From Atopobiaceae bacterium (GTDB taxonomy: Bacteria; Actinomycetota; Coriobacteriia; Coriobacteriales; Atopobiaceae): 23,196 bases of DNA. The stretch is taken from positions 1 through 23,196 of the forward strand of contig CADFJN010000028.1 of NCBI GenBank assembly GCA_902834555.1. The letters are read 5' to 3'. The stretch's first letter is position 1; each line of letters opens with the position of its first letter. The notes beneath the pieces are model-generated. The model had not been told where the DNA came from, made no database searches, and was given only the letters and a program-made list of their open reading frames with translations. Shown one piece after another: positions 1 to 7,770 of the stretch. Made by a program: the position numbers and the translations under genes.

Positions 1-58
1 GCGGACCTCCAGTCCCGGACCACCCCGTGGTCCAACTTCGAGTCCGCACCCCCAGAGC
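1..58 (+). promoter_or_regulatory. Structured leader upstream of mntP (3' part only)
   Basis: Two nested perfect stems are visible. An outer 6-bp stem pairs 1-6 (gcggac) with 42-47 (gtccgc), and an inner 7-bp stem pairs 17-23 with 27-33 around a ccc loop. The window begins inside this element, so the 5' half is missing. mntP genes are classically controlled by the yybP-ykoY manganese riboswitch, and this could be the 3' part of one. The diagnostic conserved loops cannot be seen, so that identity is only an inference. Confidence 0.35.
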
Positions 59-88
59 TTGATTGTCGCCTGCCTTCGGGGAGTCACC

Positions 89-655
89 TTGAGCCTGTTT
101 GAGATTGTCGTACTCGGCCTTGCCCTCTCAGCGGACGCATTCTCGGTCACTATCTCGAACACCTTTGCCTACAGGGACGAGCGCATCTCCAGGCTCGCGC
201 TCATGCCGATCTTCTTTGGTTTCTTCCAGGCACTCATGCCCGTTGCTGGCTACTATCTGGGCGGTGTCGCGGCGGACGTCATCGAGAGCTACGCAGGCAT
301 CGTGACTCTGCTCATCTTGGGCATCATCGGCGGCAACATGGTGCGGGAGGGAGCCTCGTCCATCAGGGCGTGCCGCAACTGCGAGCCCGCGCCCGCCAAG
401 GGGAGGCTTACCATCTGGACCCTCTTCGTCCAGGCCATTGCTACTGCCATCGACGCCTTTGCTGTTGGCGTTTCGCTGCGTGCTCAGGCCGTCGACCTTG
501 CCTTCTCGGTGTGCACCATCGGGCTTACCACCGCCATCTGCTGCGTCGTCGCGCTGGCACTTGGACGCAAGCTCGGAACGCTTCTTGGCGACCGTGCCGA
601 GATCCTCGGCGGCTGCGTGCTTATCGGCATTGGCATCAAGGCGCTGCTGGCGTAA
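89..655 (+). CDS. mntP: Manganese efflux pump MntP
   Basis: Inner-membrane exporter of Mn(II) that protects against manganese excess. The protein is 188 residues, the same length as E. coli MntP from memory, with six predicted membrane helices in two homologous halves. Each half carries the family's Asp-Ala-Phe signature: SADAF at residues 14-18 and TAIDAF at 119-124. The C-terminal AEILGG...GIGI block is also typical. I chose the TTG at 89 because GGGGAG lies five bases upstream and it gives the canonical length; an in-frame TTG at 59 would add ten residues without a good ribosome site. The loop between helices 3 and 4 carries Cys95-X-X-Cys98, where the E. coli protein has an acidic stretch. 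The neighbouring ABC operon is a separate transcription unit. Confidence 0.9.
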   Translation: MSLFEIVVLGLALSADAFSVTISNTFAYRDERISRLALMPIFFGFFQALMPVAGYYLGGVAADVIESYAGIVTLLILGIIGGNMVREGASSIRACRNCEPAPAKGRLTIWTLFVQAIATAIDAFAVGVSLRAQAVDLAFSVCTIGLTTAICCVVALALGRKLGTLLGDRAEILGGCVLIGIGIKALLA

Positions 656-685
656 GCCCGGCACCGCTTCCCCATGCGAGAACAA

Positions 686-720
686 CCAAGCGCCGCTCGC
701 GGCCCCAGTATGCCGCTTGG
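686..720 (+). terminator. Weak hairpin after mntP
   Basis: A 7-bp stem pairs 686-692 (ccaagcg) with 714-720 (cgcttgg), with further GC-rich pairing possible inside. It has no downstream T-run, so termination would be weak or Rho-assisted. Confidence 0.3.
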
Positions 721-748
721 GGGGACACTCTCCCTCGGTAGTCGAATT

Positions 749-777
749 TTGTAAGAAAAGTTAACGAGAAGTGTAAA
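749..777 (+). promoter_or_regulatory. Candidate sigma-70-type promoter for the ABC operon
   Basis: TTGTAA at 749-754 and TGTAAA at 772-777 are separated by 17 bases. Each matches the consensus at four of six positions. The site lies in the only AT-rich stretch of the 232-base gap between mntP and the ABC operon. It is a motif match only. Confidence 0.35.
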
Positions 778-791
778 GCTTGATAAAAGAA

Positions 792-872
792 CCAAGGCGA
801 TTTTGCCTTGGGGGCATAGGGAGAGCCGCGGCATGCCACGGCGCAACGTAACGGGCCTCAGGAAGGCCCGTT
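792..872 (+). promoter_or_regulatory. Two hairpins in the leader of the ABC operon
   Basis: A perfect 7-bp stem (792-798 with 805-811, loop gatttt) is followed by a perfect 9-bp stem (850-858 with 864-872, loop cagga). The second stem ends only six bases before the GGGG ribosome site of the binding-protein gene. Neither is followed by T residues on the plus strand, so they look like leader or stability structures rather than terminators. Confidence 0.4.
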
Positions 873-887
873 GGATTGGGGTGTCTC

Positions 888-2045
888 ATGAAGAACGTAT
901 CTCGTAGGGAGTTTCTAGGCACGACTGCTGTCGCAGCAGCAGGCCTTGGCCTTGCCGCGTGCGGTGGATCAGACACGTCGGGCTCCAGCTCCAGCGGCAC
1001 CGACACCAGCTCGAGCTCCGGCTCGGATGACCTGTCCCGCATCGCGAGCGACGACGTGATCGAGGCCGCCAAGAAGGACGGTAAGCTCGTGGTCTACGGC
1101 TCCTGCGAGGAGCAGCACGTGGCCGCCTGCGCCCAGCACTTCCAGGAGCTCTTTGGCATCGAGACCTCCTACCAGCGCCTCTCCACGGGCGAGGTCGAGT
1201 CCAAGGTAGAGGAGGAGAACGGCAACCCCTCCGCAGACGTCTGGTTTGGCGGAACCACCGATCCTTATAACGTGGCCGTGACCAAGGGCATCCTCGAGCC
1301 CTACGAGGCAAAGAACGCCTCGCACCTCATCTCGGACAAGTTCCGTGACGCCGATGGCAACTGGTACGGCATCTACAAGGGCATCCTCGGCTTCTTCTAC
1401 AACAAGGACGAGCTCGAGCGCAAGGGCCTCGACGCCCCGCAGGACTGGCCCGATCTTCTCGACGAGAAGTACAAGGACCTCATCTGGATGTCCAACTACA
1501 ACACGGCCGGCACGGCTAAGCTCATCCTCAACACCGTCATCCAGAAGTACGGCCACGATGACGGCATCAAGTACCTGGTAGACCTGGACAAGAACGTGCA
1601 GGTCTACACCAAGAGTGGCTCTGGCCCGTCCAAGAACGTGGGCACCGGCGAGTGCACCATTGGCATCGGCTTCCTGCACGACGCCATCTACCAGATTGTT
1701 GACAACGGCTACCAGAACATCGGCCTTGTGATTCCGTCCTCCGGCGCCTCGTACGAGGTTGGCGCTACTGCCATCTTCAAGGGCTGCAAGCACGAGAACG
1801 CCGCCAAGCTCTGGATCGAGTACGCTCTCTCGCCGCAGTGCGTCGAGCGTGCCCAGGAGGTTGGCGCCTACCAGTTCCTGGTCATCGATGACGCAAAGCA
1901 GCCGGCGGTTGTCGAGGAGTACGGCCTCGATCCCAACAACGTCATGGACTACAACTTCGAGGACGCCAAGGAGAACACCGAGCAGTACGTCTCTGACATC
2001 ATGAACGCCCTCGGTGGCGGCGACGACCGCTTCCAGACCGAGTAG
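888..2045 (+). CDS. Tat-exported lipoprotein, ABC transporter solute-binding protein (COG1840-like)
   Basis: Extracellular substrate-capture subunit of the ABC importer encoded downstream. The 385-residue protein starts with a twin-arginine signal (SRREFLG, residues 5-11) followed by a hydrophobic stretch and a lipobox LAAC with Cys25. It therefore appears to be exported folded and then lipid-anchored. A Ser/Thr/Gly/Asp linker at about 26-50 tethers the binding lobe. The STGEVESKVEEE...NPSADVWFGG segment (99-121) is typical of the iron/thiamine/phosphonate/hexose-phosphate binding proteins. The Tyr-Tyr pair that holds Fe(III) in FbpA-type proteins is not apparent; the equivalent region reads GFLHDA (261-266). 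The ATG at 888 is preferred over a TTG at 876 because GGGG at 878-881 is well spaced. The substrate is unresolved. Confidence 0.85.
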   Translation: MKNVSRREFLGTTAVAAAGLGLAACGGSDTSGSSSSGTDTSSSSGSDDLSRIASDDVIEAAKKDGKLVVYGSCEEQHVAACAQHFQELFGIETSYQRLSTGEVESKVEEENGNPSADVWFGGTTDPYNVAVTKGILEPYEAKNASHLISDKFRDADGNWYGIYKGILGFFYNKDELERKGLDAPQDWPDLLDEKYKDLIWMSNYNTAGTAKLILNTVIQKYGHDDGIKYLVDLDKNVQVYTKSGSGPSKNVGTGECTIGIGFLHDAIYQIVDNGYQNIGLVIPSSGASYEVGATAIFKGCKHENAAKLWIEYALSPQCVERAQEVGAYQFLVIDDAKQPAVVEEYGLDPNNVMDYNFEDAKENTEQYVSDIMNALGGGDDRFQTE

Positions 2046-2054
2046 CACCCTGTC

Positions 2055-2089
2055 CTCCGCCCCGAGGTGCCGCATGCCTCGGGGCGGAG
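2055..2089 (+). promoter_or_regulatory. 13-bp hairpin between the binding-protein and permease genes
   Basis: Bases 2055-2067 pair perfectly with 2077-2089 around a nine-base loop. The structure lies ten bases after the binding-protein stop codon and is not followed by a T-run. Hairpins in this position commonly protect the 3' end of the binding-protein message, or partly terminate it, so that the binding protein is made in excess over the permease. That role is inferred from position. Confidence 0.6.
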
Positions 2090-2114
2090 TGCGTCAAGCG
2101 AGAGGAGAGATGCC

Positions 2115-3836
2115 ATGGCACGAGGTCAGAGTGCTCGGCTGGACCAGAAGAAGTTGCTGGCAGATCCAATACTGGTCACCACGATCATCGTCCTGATCGT
2201 GTTCTTGACCCTGTTTATCCTGTATCCGCTGGCAATCCTGCTCGTCGATGCCGTGGTAGGGGAGAGCGGCCTTACGCTTTCCGTGTTCCAGCGCGTGTTG
2301 GCAATGCCGTCCTTCGAGACGGCCATCAGCAACACGCTGGTCCTGGGGCTCTTCGTGGGCATTGTGGCAACGCTCATCGGCCTGCTCTTTGCCTACGTCG
2401 AGGTGTACGTCAACCTCAAGTCACGTTTTATGAGTGGGCTCTTCAAGCTCGTCTCCATGCTCCCCGTGGTCTCTCCGCCGTTTGTCCTGTCGCTCTCGGT
2501 AATCCTGCTCTTTGGAAAGGCCGGCCTCATCACCCGCACGCTCCTGGGAATCTATGACAACAACGTCTACGGCTTCTGGGGCATCGCCCTCGTGCAGACG
2601 CTCACGTTCTTCCCCGTGTGCTACATGATGTTCAGAGGCCTCCTGAGAAACATCGACCCCTCGCTCGAGGAGGCCGCCCGCGACATGGGCGCCTCTCGCT
2701 GGAAGGTCTTCACCAGCGTCACGCTGCCGCTCATCCTGCCGGGCATGGGCAACGCGTTTCTCGTCTCATTCATGGAGTCCATTGCCGATTTTGCGAACCC
2801 CATGATCATCGGTGGCTCCTACGACACGCTTGCCACATCCATCTACCTGCAAATTACGGGCGCCTACGACAAGCAGGGTGCCTCTGCCATGTCGTGCGTG
2901 CTTCTCGGTATCACGCTCATTATGTTCATCGTCCAGAAGTACGTGCTCGAGCGTAAGAGCACGGCAACACTCACGGGCAAGGCCGCGCGCGGTCGCATGC
3001 TCATCACCGACAACTCTGTCCGCATCCCGCTCTCGGTCCTGTGCGGTGCCGTTGCCATCTTTGTCGTGGCGCTCTATGTGTGCGTGCCGTTTGGCGCGCT
3101 GTTCAAGACGTGGGGCTATGACTACTCGCTCACGCCCAAGTGGTTCATCCAGGTCTTTACCCTCCACCACGGCTTCGAGGCCTTTGCCGACTCGTTTGGC
3201 CTGTCGCTCATTGCGGCACCGCTTACGGCCCTGCTCTCGATGGTCATCGCCTACCTCGTGGTGAAGCGGCGCTTCCCCGGCCGCGGCTTCATCGAGTTTG
3301 TCTCCATGCTCGCAATGGCCGTGCCCGGCACCGTCCTGGGCGTTGGCTTCATCCGCGGCTTCTCGAGCGGCGTCTTCCACTCCGGGTTTATGCAGGGGCT
3401 CTACGGAACGGCGGCCATTCTCGTCATCGTGTTCATCGTGAGGTCGCTGCCAACCGGTACGCGCTCGGGCATCTCGGCGCTGCGCCAGATCGACAAGTCC
3501 ATCGAGGAATCCGCCTACGACATGGGCGCCAACAGCTTCCAGGTCTTCATGACTGTGACGCTACCGCTTATCAAGGACTCGTTCCTCTCTGGCCTCGTCA
3601 CCGCCTTTGTGCGCTCCATCACGGCAATCTCGGCGGTCATCCTGCTGGTCACGCCGCAGACGCTCATGATCACCGTGCAGATCAACGAGTACGCCGAGAA
3701 GGGCGCCTATGGCATTGCCTGCGCCTTTGCCACGATCCTCATCATCATCACGTACGCGGCCGTCGTGCTCATGAATGTCTTCATCAAGCACTTTGGCACC
3801 AGCGCAAAGATCAACGCCCAGAGCGAGGGGGAGTAA
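2115..3836 (+). CDS. ABC transporter permease, fused double module (FbpB/ThiP type, COG1178)
   Basis: Membrane channel of the importer. The 573-residue protein is a tandem fusion of two homologous permease modules, each with about six helices. Both EAA loops that dock on the ATPase are present: EEAARDMGASRWKVF at about 184-198 and EESAYDMGANSFQVF at about 463-477. Because both modules are in one chain, no second permease gene is needed. The ATG at 2115 is preceded by an AGGAGA ribosome site; an upstream in-frame GTG at 2067 lies inside the intergenic hairpin and is rejected. The ATPase gene begins three bases after the stop codon, indicating translational coupling. This fused architecture is typical of iron(III), thiamine, phosphonate and hexose-phosphate importers. 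Confidence 0.9.
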   Translation: MARGQSARLDQKKLLADPILVTTIIVLIVFLTLFILYPLAILLVDAVVGESGLTLSVFQRVLAMPSFETAISNTLVLGLFVGIVATLIGLLFAYVEVYVNLKSRFMSGLFKLVSMLPVVSPPFVLSLSVILLFGKAGLITRTLLGIYDNNVYGFWGIALVQTLTFFPVCYMMFRGLLRNIDPSLEEAARDMGASRWKVFTSVTLPLILPGMGNAFLVSFMESIADFANPMIIGGSYDTLATSIYLQITGAYDKQGASAMSCVLLGITLIMFIVQKYVLERKSTATLTGKAARGRMLITDNSVRIPLSVLCGAVAIFVVALYVCVPFGALFKTWGYDYSLTPKWFIQVFTLHHGFEAFADSFGLSLIAAPLTALLSMVIAYLVVKRRFPGRGFIEFVSMLAMAVPGTVLGVGFIRGFSSGVFHSGFMQGLYGTAAILVIVFIVRSLPTGTRSGISALRQIDKSIEESAYDMGANSFQVFMTVTLPLIKDSFLSGLVTAFVRSITAISAVILLVTPQTLMITVQINEYAEKGAYGIACAFATILIIITYAAVVLMNVFIKHFGTSAKINAQSEGE

Positions 3837-3839
3837 CCC

Positions 3840-4916
3840 ATGGCCAATGAGAAGAAGGGTGTGCGCCTTGAGCACATCTCCAAGATCTATCAGGACCCCA
3901 AGACAAAGAAGGACTTCTACGCCGTCCACGACGCCAACCTGGAGATAGCGCCCGGTGAGTTCGTGACGCTGCTTGGTCCCTCTGGCTGCGGAAAGACCAC
4001 CATCCTGCGCATGATCGCCGGCTTCGAGAGCCCGGACGAGGGACAGATCTACCTGGGCGGCGAGCCCATCAACGACCTCACGCCCAACAAGCGCGACACG
4101 GCCATGGTCTTCCAGAGCTACGCTCTGCTCCCGCACTACAACATCTTTGATAACGTGGCGTATGGCCTCAAGATTCGCAAGCTCCCCGCCGACGAGATTC
4201 GCGACAAGGTCACGCGCATCCTGGGCATGGTTGGCTTGGAGGGCATGGAGGATCGCATGACCAACCAGCTCTCGGGCGGCCAGCAGCAGCGCGTTGCGCT
4301 GGCGCGGGCCCTGGTCATCGAGCCCTCGGTCCTGCTCTTCGACGAGCCCCTCTCGAACCTTGACGCCAAGCTTCGCGTTGAGATGCGCACCGAGGTGCGC
4401 CGCATCCAGCAGGAGGCGGGCATCACGGCCGTTTACGTCACGCACGACCAGTCTGAGGCCATGGCCATCGCCGACAGGATCATTGTCATGAAGCGCGGCG
4501 TCATCGACCAGGTTGGCGACCCGCACGCCGTCTACTATCGCCCCGTCGACGAGTTTGTGGCCGACTTCATCGGCGAGTCCAACTTCCTGCGTGGCAAGCT
4601 TGCCGAGAAGGAGGGTGACACCGATGTCGCGACCATCGAGGGGCACAGCGTTGAGGTTGACGGCGTTTCCGCCCACAGCGTGGGCGATGACATCACCCTG
4701 GTGCTACGTCCCGAGGCGGCCACCCTCGCTGACGAGGGCGTCCTCCACTGCAAGGTCACGCTCTCGCGCTTCATGGGCAGCTACCAGAACTACCAGGTCA
4801 TGGTAGGTAACACCCTTGTCAAGATTCAGGACTTCAACCCAAAGACCCACAAGGTCTACGAGGTGGGCGACGATGCCTTTGTGAGCTTCACAAAAGGCGA
4901 CGTTCACGCGCTGTGA
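3840..4916 (+). CDS. ABC transporter ATP-binding protein (FbpC/PotA-like)
   Basis: Cytoplasmic ATPase that powers the importer. The 358 residues contain all motifs in order: Walker A GPSGCGKT (46-53), Q-loop Gln92, signature LSGGQ (144-148), Walker B VLLFDEP (164-170) with catalytic Glu169, D-loop SNLDAK, and switch His202. About 120 C-terminal residues follow the nucleotide-binding domain and form a TOBE-type regulatory domain, as in PotA, MalK and FbpC. An AGGGGGAG ribosome site lies across the end of the permease gene. It is the last gene of the operon, and the double-hairpin terminator begins at its stop codon. The family name is secure; the substrate is not. Confidence 0.92.
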   Translation: MANEKKGVRLEHISKIYQDPKTKKDFYAVHDANLEIAPGEFVTLLGPSGCGKTTILRMIAGFESPDEGQIYLGGEPINDLTPNKRDTAMVFQSYALLPHYNIFDNVAYGLKIRKLPADEIRDKVTRILGMVGLEGMEDRMTNQLSGGQQQRVALARALVIEPSVLLFDEPLSNLDAKLRVEMRTEVRRIQQEAGITAVYVTHDQSEAMAIADRIIVMKRGVIDQVGDPHAVYYRPVDEFVADFIGESNFLRGKLAEKEGDTDVATIEGHSVEVDGVSAHSVGDDITLVLRPEAATLADEGVLHCKVTLSRFMGSYQNYQVMVGNTLVKIQDFNPKTHKVYEVGDDAFVSFTKGDVHAL

Positions 4917-4942
4917 GACAAAGGGAGTTTCCCTTTGTCTCA
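4914..4942 (+). terminator. First hairpin overlapping the ATPase stop codon
   Basis: A perfect 12-bp stem pairs 4914-4925 (tgagacaaaggg) with 4931-4942 around a five-base loop. The TGA stop is the first three bases of the stem. No T-run follows, so it may act as a 3' stability structure in tandem with the terminator just downstream. Confidence 0.55.
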
Positions 4943-4944
4943 TT

Positions 4945-4988
4945 GGCGGGTGCTCACTGCGCTATTGCGTGGGGGCACCCGCCTTTTT
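4945..4988 (+). terminator. Rho-independent terminator of the ABC operon
   Basis: A perfect 9-bp GC-rich stem (4945-4953 with 4975-4983) is followed directly by five T residues at 4984-4988. Confidence 0.85.
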
Positions 4989-5057
4989 GTATTGGCTGGT
5001 GCCTTCAATGGGTATGAGCTGAGTGTGTTAGTCTGTCCGCACGTCTGGAGGCATGCC

Positions 5058-5597
5058 ATGGACCAGAAGTTTACGAGTACTAAGTTGGGGACCATCGTCT
5101 CTGGCGCCGCGCTGGCGGCTATGGGCATCATTCTCTTCACCAACCCGCAATCCGCCATGCTCACGATCACCGTCATGCTTGGATGGGTGCTGGTTGTCAT
5201 GGGCATTGTCTCTCTGGCGAGCGCGCTCACGCGCTGGAGCGTGATCCTCTCGACCGCCGACCTCTACGCCGGTATCGTCGAGCTGCTCTTTGGCATCCTT
5301 CTGGTGAACATCCCAGGCTTCTTTGTGACGTGGATCTTCATCCTGCTGGGCATCTTCATCCTGGTCTCCGGTCTCAACTCCCTGTACGGCGCAAATGCCC
5401 TGCAGGCGCTGGGTTTGCCGAGCGCTGGAACAGCCAAGGTGGGTGCCATTCTCGCCATCGTGCTGGGTGTGCTGGTGCTGTTCTCGCCTGGCCTCTTTGC
5501 TGACACGGCCATGGTCATCTGCGGCATTGCGCTTGTCTACTGTGGCACTGTGCGCATTGTGGACGGAGTGCGTATGCCAAGCGAGCGCCGCGCGTAG
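5058..5597 (+). CDS. DUF308/HdeD-like six-helix membrane protein
   Basis: Small integral membrane protein of 179 residues. It has six hydrophobic helices arranged as three pairs with short loops, and charged residues only at the ends, the pattern of the DUF308 (HdeD) family. HdeD is linked to acid resistance in E. coli, but the molecular role is unknown and should not be carried over. The ATG at 5058 follows GGAGG at 5047-5051 with six bases between. The upstream in-frame extension to 4935 runs through the preceding terminator and is rejected. The gene is monocistronic: a terminator precedes it and a bidirectional one follows it. Confidence 0.75.
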   Translation: MDQKFTSTKLGTIVSGAALAAMGIILFTNPQSAMLTITVMLGWVLVVMGIVSLASALTRWSVILSTADLYAGIVELLFGILLVNIPGFFVTWIFILLGIFILVSGLNSLYGANALQALGLPSAGTAKVGAILAIVLGVLVLFSPGLFADTAMVICGIALVYCGTVRIVDGVRMPSERRA

Positions 5598-5622
5598 GGG
5601 AGTTAGACAGGCACGATAGAAG

Positions 5623-5654
5623 AAGCGCCCCGTCTCAGCCGAGACGGGGCGCTT
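5623..5654. terminator. Bidirectional terminator between the DUF308 gene and glnN
   Basis: A perfect 14-bp stem (5623-5636 with 5641-5654) has loop agcc. It sits between convergent genes, with short T-rich tails on both strands, so it can serve both. Confidence 0.85.
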
Positions 5655-5679
5655 TCATACTGATCTGTGCACCTGTTGC

Positions 5680-7770
5680 CTACACGTAGAACAGCATCTT
5701 GTTGTAGCTCGGGACTGGCCAGTAGTCGTGGCCGCAGACCTTCTCCATGTCGTCGACGGCGGTGCGTAGCGCGGTCATCGCGGGGATGACGACGTCACGG
5801 TAGCAGCCATCGGATGCTTGCGGATCCTCAAGGCCCTTGGCCTGGGCGTTCTTGGCCTCAAGGTCATCCACGGCATCGGAGGTGGCGTTGATGCCGTCGG
5901 TGAGGACGCTCACCATCTTCTTCTCGGCCTTGGCGTCAATACCCAGCTCGGCCTTAGTCGCAACGCTTGTGGCGATGTCGCCGGAGTAGTCGAAGAGGGC
6001 AGGCAGGTACATGTGGCGCGTCATGTAGACCATGGTGTTGGCCTCGATGTTGAGCAGCTTTGCGTACTGCTCGGCCTTGGCCACGTAACGAGCGTGGACC
6101 TCGGACTCGCTGAGGACGCCGTACTTCTCGAAGAACTTGATGTTCTCGGGCCTGACCATCGCGGGGAGGGCGTCCGGCGTGGTCTTGAGGTTGGGCAAAC
6201 CACGACGTGCCGCCTCGGCCTCCCACTCCTCGGAGTAGCCGTTGCCGTCGAAGAGGATGCGCTGGTGGTCGCGGAAAGTGTGGCGCACGAAGCGCATGGC
6301 GACGGTGGTGAAGTCCTCGTCGGCGCGATCGGCAACGTAGTCCACGAAGCGCTCGCACTGCTCGGCGACTGCGGTGTTGAGGACGACGTTGGGATCGGAG
6401 AGGTTCTGCTGGCTGCCGCACATGCGGAACTCGAACTTGTCGCCGGTGAAGGCAAACGGGGAGGTACGGTTGCGGTCGGTGTTGTCGCGCAGGACCTCGG
6501 GCAGCTGCGGGACGCCCAGGTCGATGGACTCGCGGTCGTGGGCCTCGGGCTGCTCCTTCTTCACAAGCGCCTCGACGATCGGCGTGAGGGCATCGCCCAG
6601 GAAGACGGAGATGATTGCCGGGGGCGCCTCGTTGGCGCCGAGGCGGTGGTCGTTACCGGCAGAGGCCACGGACATGCGCAGCAGGTCGGCGTGGTCGTCG
6701 ACGGCGGCAACCAGACAGGCGAGAAAGACCAGGAACTGCAGGTTGTCCTGCGGATCGTCGCCCGGCTCGAGGAGGTTCTTGTTGTCGGCGCACAGCGACC
6801 AGTTGTTGTGCTTGCCGGAGCCGTTCACGTAGTCGAAGGGCTTCTCGTGCTGCAGGCACACCAGGCCATGGTGAGAAGCGATGAGCTTCATCTTCTCCAT
6901 GGTGAGAAGGTTGTCGTCAATCGCGAGTGAGCCCCTCTCGAAGATGGGGGCAAGCTCGTGCTGGCTCGGCGCGACCTCATTGTGCTTGGTCTTGGCAGGG
7001 ATGCCGAGCTTCCAGAGCTCGTCGTCGAGCTCCTTCATGAACTCGTTGACCGTGGGGCGAATGGCGCCGAAGTAGTGTTCCTCGAGCTCCTGGCCCTTTG
7101 CGGGCTCGCAGCCAAAGAGGGTGCGGCCGGTGAGGATGAGGTCGGGGCGGGCCTGGTAGTCCTCCTCCTTGATGAGGAAGTACTCCTGCTCCGGGCCGAT
7201 GGTGGTGTAGACGCGGTGCGGCTTCTGGCCAAAGAGCGCCAGCAGGCGCTTGGCCTGCTTTTCGAGGGCGACCTCGGAGCGGAGCAGCGGGGTCTTCTTG
7301 TCGAGCGCCTCGCCGGTGTAGCTGATGAAGGCGGTGGGGATGCAGAGGACCTCGTCCTTGATGAAGGCGGGGCTGGTGGGATCCCACACAGTGTATCCGC
7401 GGGCCTCGAAGGTGGCGCGCAGGCCGCCGGAGGGGAAGCTCGAGGCGTCGGGCTCGCCCTGGACCAGCTCCTTGCCGGAGAAGGTCATGAGCACCGAGCC
7501 GTCACCGTTGGGGGAGATGAAGCTGTCGTGCTTCTCGGACGTGATGCCCGTCAGCGGCTGGAACCAGTGGGTGTAGTGCGTGGCGCCCTTCTCGAGCGCC
7601 CACTCCTTCATGGCGTGGGCGACCTCGTTGGCGATGTCGATATCGAGAGGCGCGCCCTCCTTGATGACCTGCATGAGCTTCTTGTAGGTCGGCTTGGGGA
7701 GGCGCTCCTGCATGTCCTTGTCGGTGAACAGCAGGCTCCCGTATTCCTCTGAGACCTTGTCTGTTGCCAT
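5680..7770 (-). CDS. glnN: Glutamine synthetase type III
   Basis: Cytoplasmic enzyme making glutamine from glutamate, ammonia and ATP. The 696-residue length marks the large type III (GlnN) family found in Bacteroidetes, cyanobacteria and some anaerobic Firmicutes and Actinobacteria, not the 450-residue type I enzyme. Visible landmarks are the type III N-terminal block ending in KHDSFISPNGDGS (80-92), metal-site segment GPEQEYF (192-198), NEVAPSQHELAPIFE (264-278), the ammonia/ATP-site stretch NGSGKHNNWS (316-325), and a C-terminal extension unique to type III. The ATG at 7770 is preceded on the minus strand by GGAGAAGAGG; 72 in-frame codons further upstream lack such a site and cross promoter territory. 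No recognisable GlnR box was found upstream. The gene is monocistronic. Confidence 0.95.
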   Translation of the reverse strand: MATDKVSEEYGSLLFTDKDMQERLPKPTYKKLMQVIKEGAPLDIDIANEVAHAMKEWALEKGATHYTHWFQPLTGITSEKHDSFISPNGDGSVLMTFSGKELVQGEPDASSFPSGGLRATFEARGYTVWDPTSPAFIKDEVLCIPTAFISYTGEALDKKTPLLRSEVALEKQAKRLLALFGQKPHRVYTTIGPEQEYFLIKEEDYQARPDLILTGRTLFGCEPAKGQELEEHYFGAIRPTVNEFMKELDDELWKLGIPAKTKHNEVAPSQHELAPIFERGSLAIDDNLLTMEKMKLIASHHGLVCLQHEKPFDYVNGSGKHNNWSLCADNKNLLEPGDDPQDNLQFLVFLACLVAAVDDHADLLRMSVASAGNDHRLGANEAPPAIISVFLGDALTPIVEALVKKEQPEAHDRESIDLGVPQLPEVLRDNTDRNRTSPFAFTGDKFEFRMCGSQQNLSDPNVVLNTAVAEQCERFVDYVADRADEDFTTVAMRFVRHTFRDHQRILFDGNGYSEEWEAEAARRGLPNLKTTPDALPAMVRPENIKFFEKYGVLSESEVHARYVAKAEQYAKLLNIEANTMVYMTRHMYLPALFDYSGDIATSVATKAELGIDAKAEKKMVSVLTDGINATSDAVDDLEAKNAQAKGLEDPQASDGCYRDVVIPAMTALRTAVDDMEKVCGHDYWPVPSYNKMLFYV

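Noticed and set aside
792..811. Hairpin considered as the mntP terminator
   Set aside because: It is followed by GGGG on the plus strand, not T residues, and lies downstream of the likely promoter of the next operon.
969..2075. Long open frame (368 codons) antisense to the binding-protein gene
   Set aside because: It mirrors a well-supported gene, has biased Leu/Val/Gly/Asp composition, no ribosome site and no recognisable domain. It is a product of high-GC codon bias.
3561..4676. Long open frame (371 codons) antisense to the permease and ATPase genes
   Set aside because: It spans two real genes on the other strand and shows no motif. Same GC-driven artefact.
4935..5057. N-terminal extension of the DUF308 gene
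   Set aside because: The extension would be translated from the preceding terminator region, and a GGAGG site fits the ATG at 5058 instead.
5818..6930. 370-codon plus-strand frame opposite glnN
   Set aside because: Its translation is repetitive Val/Leu/Gly/Glu without family signatures, while glnN motifs are complete on the minus strand.
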